Below, one piece after another: positions 6,488 through 9,419 of a stretch of 9,419 nucleotides of DNA (within the stretch, counting starts at the first letter, position 1; every line of letters starts with the position of its first letter). The stretch is from Planctomycetota bacterium (GTDB taxonomy: Bacteria; Planctomycetota; Phycisphaerae; WQYP01): the NCBI GenBank assembly GCA_021838985.1, contig JAKCCC010000045.1:1-9419 (forward strand), given 5' to 3'. A program made the translations under genes and the position numbers. Under the pieces are notes generated by a model that did no database searches, was not told the DNA's origin, and worked only from the letters and a program-made list of their open reading frames with translations.

Positions 6488-6510
6488 AGTTTAGTCGCCC
6501 GCGGCGACCT
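6488..6510. repeat. AGTTTAGTCGCCC...GGCGAC palindromic element, copy 2
   Basis: AGTTTAGTCGCCC (6488-6500) begins an element whose GTCGCC (6494-6499) pairs with GGCGAC (6503-6508) around CGC. It lies about 35 bases past the hydrolase stop codon, where on the minus strand it could form the 3' end structure of that transcript. No U tract follows. It is the same element as at 6120-6142, 368 bases away in the same orientation. Confidence 0.7.
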
Positions 6511-6543
6511 TGGGGCTATCAAGCAGGCCCGCCTTTTCGTATT

Positions 6544-9324
6544 TCACGGTTTGCGGTAGTAGACCTTGAGACGGCGCACCCAATAAGTGAAATCGTTCTG
6601 GCGCGGGTTACAGCCGATCCGTAACAACTTGACCTGGGCCGGGTCGAACCCAGGCGGGGCATCAACCGACCAGACGATGCTCACGGTGCGCCAATGCTCA
6701 GAGAGCCGGTAGGGAAAATAGTACGAGTGCTTCGCTGTCACGGCCATCAACAGACTATCGTTGAAACGTGCGGTGATCGGCCCGCTCTTGACCTGAAAGG
6801 TTAGCCCCACCGATTTCGCCAGGCTTTCGGCGGGGCGCTGCAAGCGCACGAAAGGGTATATCCAATGATCGATTTGCGGTGGGAACGTTACGTTGAAGCG
6901 GACCGCGTGCTGCTGCGGATCTGCGGCGATATTCATCTTTCCGGATGAATTCACCAGCCACCGGCGGGCATTCGCCCGGTCCAATGTCCGGACCGTGAAC
7001 CCCGCGGCCGCACGGATCAAGTCCAGCCGAATGACTATGGGAATCACCACCGGATCGGTCCGACGATGATTGAACCGCCCCACCAGCTTGAGCTCCACCG
7101 GGCGAAGTGGATCCGCCGCGGCGATCGGATTCGCGCGAATGGCCAGCGGTAGCCGGACGCGCCCCATCGCCGGAATCGTCAGTTGCCGCGGCAATCCCTG
7201 CACGTGGAACGAGGAAGTATCGGCGCGCACGCTCCCGGTTTCCGGGTGAGAAGCGAAGTTGTAAACCTCCAGTATCGCGTGCGCTCGACCGCCAGCCGCA
7301 GGCTCCGCGGCGTCGGGGCTGGCAACGTGAAAACCGCGCCCCAACAGCAGCCGCAACACGACCGCGAGGTTTCTGGCCGGTCGCGACGCCCGCGCCGATT
7401 GCCGATGCGGGGCGGACGTGGTTGGTTCCAGACCGCGCAGACCATCGACAAAAACGGGCGCCGGACCTGCCGCCACTCGAAATATGCCCATCCCCACCGG
7501 GCGCAGAACGGTGGGCGTTCCCACGGCATTGACACGCCACAGTTCGGCCACCCGATCCCGCAGGCGGATGGGCACGCGGCGCCTGGCCCACAACACCAAC
7601 GTCTCGGCCGATGGCTGACCATGGGGCCGGGCCGGTGCCGGCTGCCGGAATAAGTACGCTCGGACGCCGGCACCGAAACTGACCCGCCCCAAGTAGGTGC
7701 TGCCGGCCAACTGGGCCGTCAGGTTGGCGAGCGCGGCGTATCCCGGTTTTACCGTCCAGTCCCAGCGCAGCAGGCCCCAAACCAACTGGCCGTTCATCTC
7801 GTTATAAGGCGGCAGGACGAAAAAAAAGACCCGCGCTACGCCCGCCGCGTGCAGTGCCACTTCGGCCTTGATGACGCGCTCAGCTTGCATCCGCGCCTGG
7901 GTTGCATCCATCTCCCAAGCCCGGCTGCCCGGGACGATGGGTGGGGCCTTGCCCCGGCACCGGAACCCCGTCTCGCTCACCCAGATCGGCTTATCCGGAA
8001 AACCGGCGCGGGCCAGGGCCGTACGCACCAAGCCCACCTGGCCCGCGTAGACGGCCGGGCGGTCATAGGTATGGAAACTGAATATATCAAAATAGTCACC
8101 CATGCCATTCCGCAGCATCACAGCGAGTTCACCCAGCGACGCGGCGCCATCGGCGAACGGGCCGTTGAGAACTTTGGCGCCCGGATCGCCGGCCTTAAAA
8201 CCGAGGTAGGCCGCTTTTTGGAACGCCGCAAAATCCCACGCGGTGATGGCCGGGTTACCGTTTTCCTCATTCCAGCATTCCCAGGCCTGAATTCGCCCGG
8301 CAAAATGCTTTCCCGCCGCACGGGCGAATCGGTACACTCCCATCAGGCTTCGTAAGCCGTCGCGTCCCCAGGAGTCCCACGACGGCGCGCCTTGGAACGT
8401 ATCCAACACCTGGATGCCGCGTGCGGCGAGCAAGCGCGCGTTGACACCGTAACGGCCCCAGTGGAACACGCCCGGCCGGGGGTTAACCTGATCGCCCCAG
8501 GCCAGCCGATCCCGAATCATGGACACGCCCGCGAGGCGCTCCAGGTCGGAAATGACGCGGTAGGCATCCGGCGGCTGGAGCGGATTCGCCTCGTTTAGTC
8601 CCGGGCGATAGCCCGGCGCCGCCAACCAGCTTTGGGCGCTGTCCACATCGTAGGGGCTACCGGGAGTTGCACTTCGCGACCGCAGATTCACCACGCGGGC
8701 GAAGGGAACCGGTTTGCCCCAGCTGCGGAAACCCCTCTTGCGAAGCCGAAGCTCGTAGTAACCCAGCGGCAGATGCGGCAGCGCCAGCGCCGCAGCGCCG
8801 GGAACCAAGCTGCCGCCACCGCACCACCTGGCCCGCCAGTTGGTGACTTGCCATTGCCACGCGCCTACCACGGGCCGGCGAAAGCGGAACACGATCGGTT
8901 CCGCAGCCTGGAAGACGTTACCTGGTTTGCCGCTGATGGGGGCCGGTGCGGTCCATCGCCGGGGTGCGGCCGCGGCCGGCGTCTCGGGTTTGGCCAGTTC
9001 CCGGGCTTCCGCTAACACAGGTAGTAATGTAGATATAAGGATTGCTATTATCGATATCACCACCAGCAGCTCGATCAGGGTAAAGGCCAAGGCGCTGATG
9101 CAGCGGCGTCGCCACAGCCGGAATCCGGCGCGGCTAAGCAACGACTCCAGGTCGCCAGGGGCCCCCAGCCCCCGGGCCAGGATCAGCACCATGGAGTTCA
9201 GCAGCAGGGCCACAGCAGTGAGCAGCCCGGTAAATGGGGACAACACGGTTGCGACTACGGATTGGATGGTTTGATACGCTCTGTCGCCGTGGCGACTCTT
9301 CGATTCAATACGAATCTTCGACAT
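6544..9324 (-). CDS. Membrane-anchored glycoside hydrolase (clan GH-A-like) with internal prepilin-type segment
   Basis: A 926-residue protein. Residues 23-50 are a hydrophobic segment. Residues 72-80 (RRRCISALA) lead into FTLIELLVVISIIAILISTL (81-100), a textbook type IV prepilin/pseudopilin N-terminus with Phe at +1 and Glu85 at +5 if cut after Ala80. A beta-rich region (about 140-215) follows. Next is a TIM-barrel-like domain (about 225-545) with IQAWECWNEENGN (Glu353, probable acid/base) and PIWVSETGF (Glu451, probable nucleophile), resembling GH39/GH5-type enzymes of clan GH-A. The part from about 550 to 926 looks beta-rich; the last 150 residues resemble a carbohydrate-binding jelly roll. 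It probably hydrolyses a polysaccharide outside the cytoplasmic membrane, but the substrate and exact family are unknown. The ATG at 9324-9322 follows AAAGGGG by 6 bases, which supports the full-length start even though a prepilin leader is normally far shorter than 80 residues. It appears to be transcribed on its own. Confidence 0.87.
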   Translation of the reverse strand: MSKIRIESKSRHGDRAYQTIQSVVATVLSPFTGLLTAVALLLNSMVLILARGLGAPGDLESLLSRAGFRLWRRRCISALAFTLIELLVVISIIAILISTLLPVLAEARELAKPETPAAAAPRRWTAPAPISGKPGNVFQAAEPIVFRFRRPVVGAWQWQVTNWRARWCGGGSLVPGAAALALPHLPLGYYELRLRKRGFRSWGKPVPFARVVNLRSRSATPGSPYDVDSAQSWLAAPGYRPGLNEANPLQPPDAYRVISDLERLAGVSMIRDRLAWGDQVNPRPGVFHWGRYGVNARLLAARGIQVLDTFQGAPSWDSWGRDGLRSLMGVYRFARAAGKHFAGRIQAWECWNEENGNPAITAWDFAAFQKAAYLGFKAGDPGAKVLNGPFADGAASLGELAVMLRNGMGDYFDIFSFHTYDRPAVYAGQVGLVRTALARAGFPDKPIWVSETGFRCRGKAPPIVPGSRAWEMDATQARMQAERVIKAEVALHAAGVARVFFFVLPPYNEMNGQLVWGLLRWDWTVKPGYAALANLTAQLAGSTYLGRVSFGAGVRAYLFRQPAPARPHGQPSAETLVLWARRRVPIRLRDRVAELWRVNAVGTPTVLRPVGMGIFRVAAGPAPVFVDGLRGLEPTTSAPHRQSARASRPARNLAVVLRLLLGRGFHVASPDAAEPAAGGRAHAILEVYNFASHPETGSVRADTSSFHVQGLPRQLTIPAMGRVRLPLAIRANPIAAADPLRPVELKLVGRFNHRRTDPVVIPIVIRLDLIRAAAGFTVRTLDRANARRWLVNSSGKMNIAADPQQHAVRFNVTFPPQIDHWIYPFVRLQRPAESLAKSVGLTFQVKSGPITARFNDSLLMAVTAKHSYYFPYRLSEHWRTVSIVWSVDAPPGFDPAQVKLLRIGCNPRQNDFTYWVRRLKVYYRKP
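9283..9296. repeat. GTCGCC-GT-GGCGAC palindrome inside the hydrolase 5' end
   Basis: A perfect 6-base inverted repeat with a 2-base centre, within codons 10-14 of the hydrolase gene. Its arms are identical to those of the two intergenic palindromic elements near 6130 and 6500. A near copy with one mismatch (GTCGCCGTGGAGAC) lies 94 bases away at 9377-9390. Confidence 0.55.
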
Positions 9325-9330
9325 CGTAAT

Positions 9331-9337
9331 CCCCTTT
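9331..9337 (-). promoter_or_regulatory. Ribosome-binding site of the hydrolase gene
   Basis: AAAGGGG at 9337-9331 stands 6 bases before the ATG at 9324. It fixes the start upstream of both hydrophobic segments. Confidence 0.65.
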
Positions 9338-9351
9338 AAAAGAGAGCCAGT

Positions 9352-9357
9352 ATTATC
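9352..9357 (-). promoter_or_regulatory. Possible -10 box of the hydrolase gene
   Basis: GATAAT at 9357-9352 on the minus strand matches TATAAT at five of six bases. It would give a leader of about 20 bases containing the ribosome-binding site. I see no convincing -35 hexamer at the right distance. Confidence 0.28.
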
Positions 9358-9399
9358 AGTTTCCAGGGTTAACTTCGTCGCCGTGGAGACTGCGCGATC

Positions 9400-9419
9400 T
9401 GTTTTCAGTGAACTGAACA
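9400..9419. promoter_or_regulatory. Imperfect palindrome upstream of the hydrolase gene, operator candidate
   Basis: The stretch reads TGTTTTCAGTGAACTGAACA. TTCAGT and ACTGAA are perfect 6-base arms around 2 bases. The outer TGTT and AACA also mirror each other with a one-base offset. It lies about 75 bases upstream of the ATG, at a distance where a regulator could bind, and touches the window edge. Only the symmetry supports it. Confidence 0.3.

Larger units (their letters stand above)
5357..6543. other. Gene-free intergenic stretch rich in repeats and palindromes
   Basis: About 1.2 kb separates the hydrolase stop from the glycosylase start. Open frames cross it on both strands, but their translations are repetitive or compositionally biased and match nothing I recognise. 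The left third holds the operon promoter, one partial TTTAGTCGCC element (5514-5523) and an 18-base minisatellite. The right third holds five short perfect inverted repeats. The middle (about 5870-6115) shows no clear structure. Confidence 0.6.

Noticed and set aside
4529..6543. Cobalamin, SAM or SAH riboswitch upstream of the glycosylase-metH operon
   Set aside because: I looked for the B12 box and the conserved SAM/SAH cores on the minus strand and found none. The leader predicted from the TATAAT box is only about 55 bases, too short for a cobalamin riboswitch.
8594..8607. TTTAGTCCCGGGCG as a further copy of the palindromic element
   Set aside because: Only TTTAGTC is shared and it lies within conserved-looking coding sequence of the hydrolase, so chance similarity is more likely.
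1..9419. CRISPR array, transposase, integrase, tRNA or rRNA
   Set aside because: No regularly spaced direct repeats with unique spacers, no recognisable mobile-element protein, and no tRNA-like cloverleaf or rRNA segment was found on either strand by eye.

Overview
The window reads as chromosomal DNA of a high-GC bacterium, most likely from the Planctomycetota (Phycisphaerae-like) or a neighbouring PVC lineage. This placement is inferred from three things: the FTLIELLVVISIIAIL-type prepilin segment, the form of the MetH activation domain (RYSFGYPACP, HPEQST-like and VVHHP motifs), and a bacterial deoxyhypusine-synthase-like protein. No rRNA or marker gene is present to prove it. All four supported genes lie on the minus strand, so transcription runs from right to left.

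From right to left: (1) 9324-6544 is a 926-residue membrane-anchored protein. It has an extra N-terminal hydrophobic segment, then a prepilin-type segment in an unusually internal position, then a clan GH-A-like glycoside hydrolase barrel with WNE and SETG catalytic motifs, and C-terminal beta-rich domains. (2) 6543-5357 is about 1.2 kb without a convincing gene. It holds a cluster of GC-rich perfect inverted repeats, including a repeated AGTTTAGTCGCCC...GGCGAC element, and an 18-nt minisatellite. (3) 5356-4532 is an endonuclease III/MagIII-like HhH-GPD DNA glycosylase that appears to begin at a CTG codon behind an AGGAG Shine-Dalgarno and a TATAAT box. (4) 4528-905 is a full-length cobalamin-dependent methionine synthase (metH). 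It starts at TTG three bases after the glycosylase stop, with its ribosome-binding site inside the end of the glycosylase gene. (5) 904-198 is about 0.7 kb without a gene. It holds a promoter-like site with a consensus -10, a U-tract hairpin and degenerate heptamer repeats. (6) 197-1 is the N-terminal part of a deoxyhypusine-synthase-family protein that runs off the left edge.

The glycosylase and metH look co-transcribed and probably translationally coupled. MetH regenerates methionine and hence S-adenosylmethionine. The partial left-hand gene belongs to a family acting on spermidine or related polyamines, whose aminopropyl groups derive from S-adenosylmethionine, so a metabolic link is conceivable but unproven. 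The hydrolase at the right is a separate unit with its own ribosome-binding site. I see no CRISPR array, transposase, tRNA, rRNA or recognisable riboswitch. The most unusual item is the prepilin/glycoside hydrolase fusion; the non-AUG starts and the dispersed palindromes come next.
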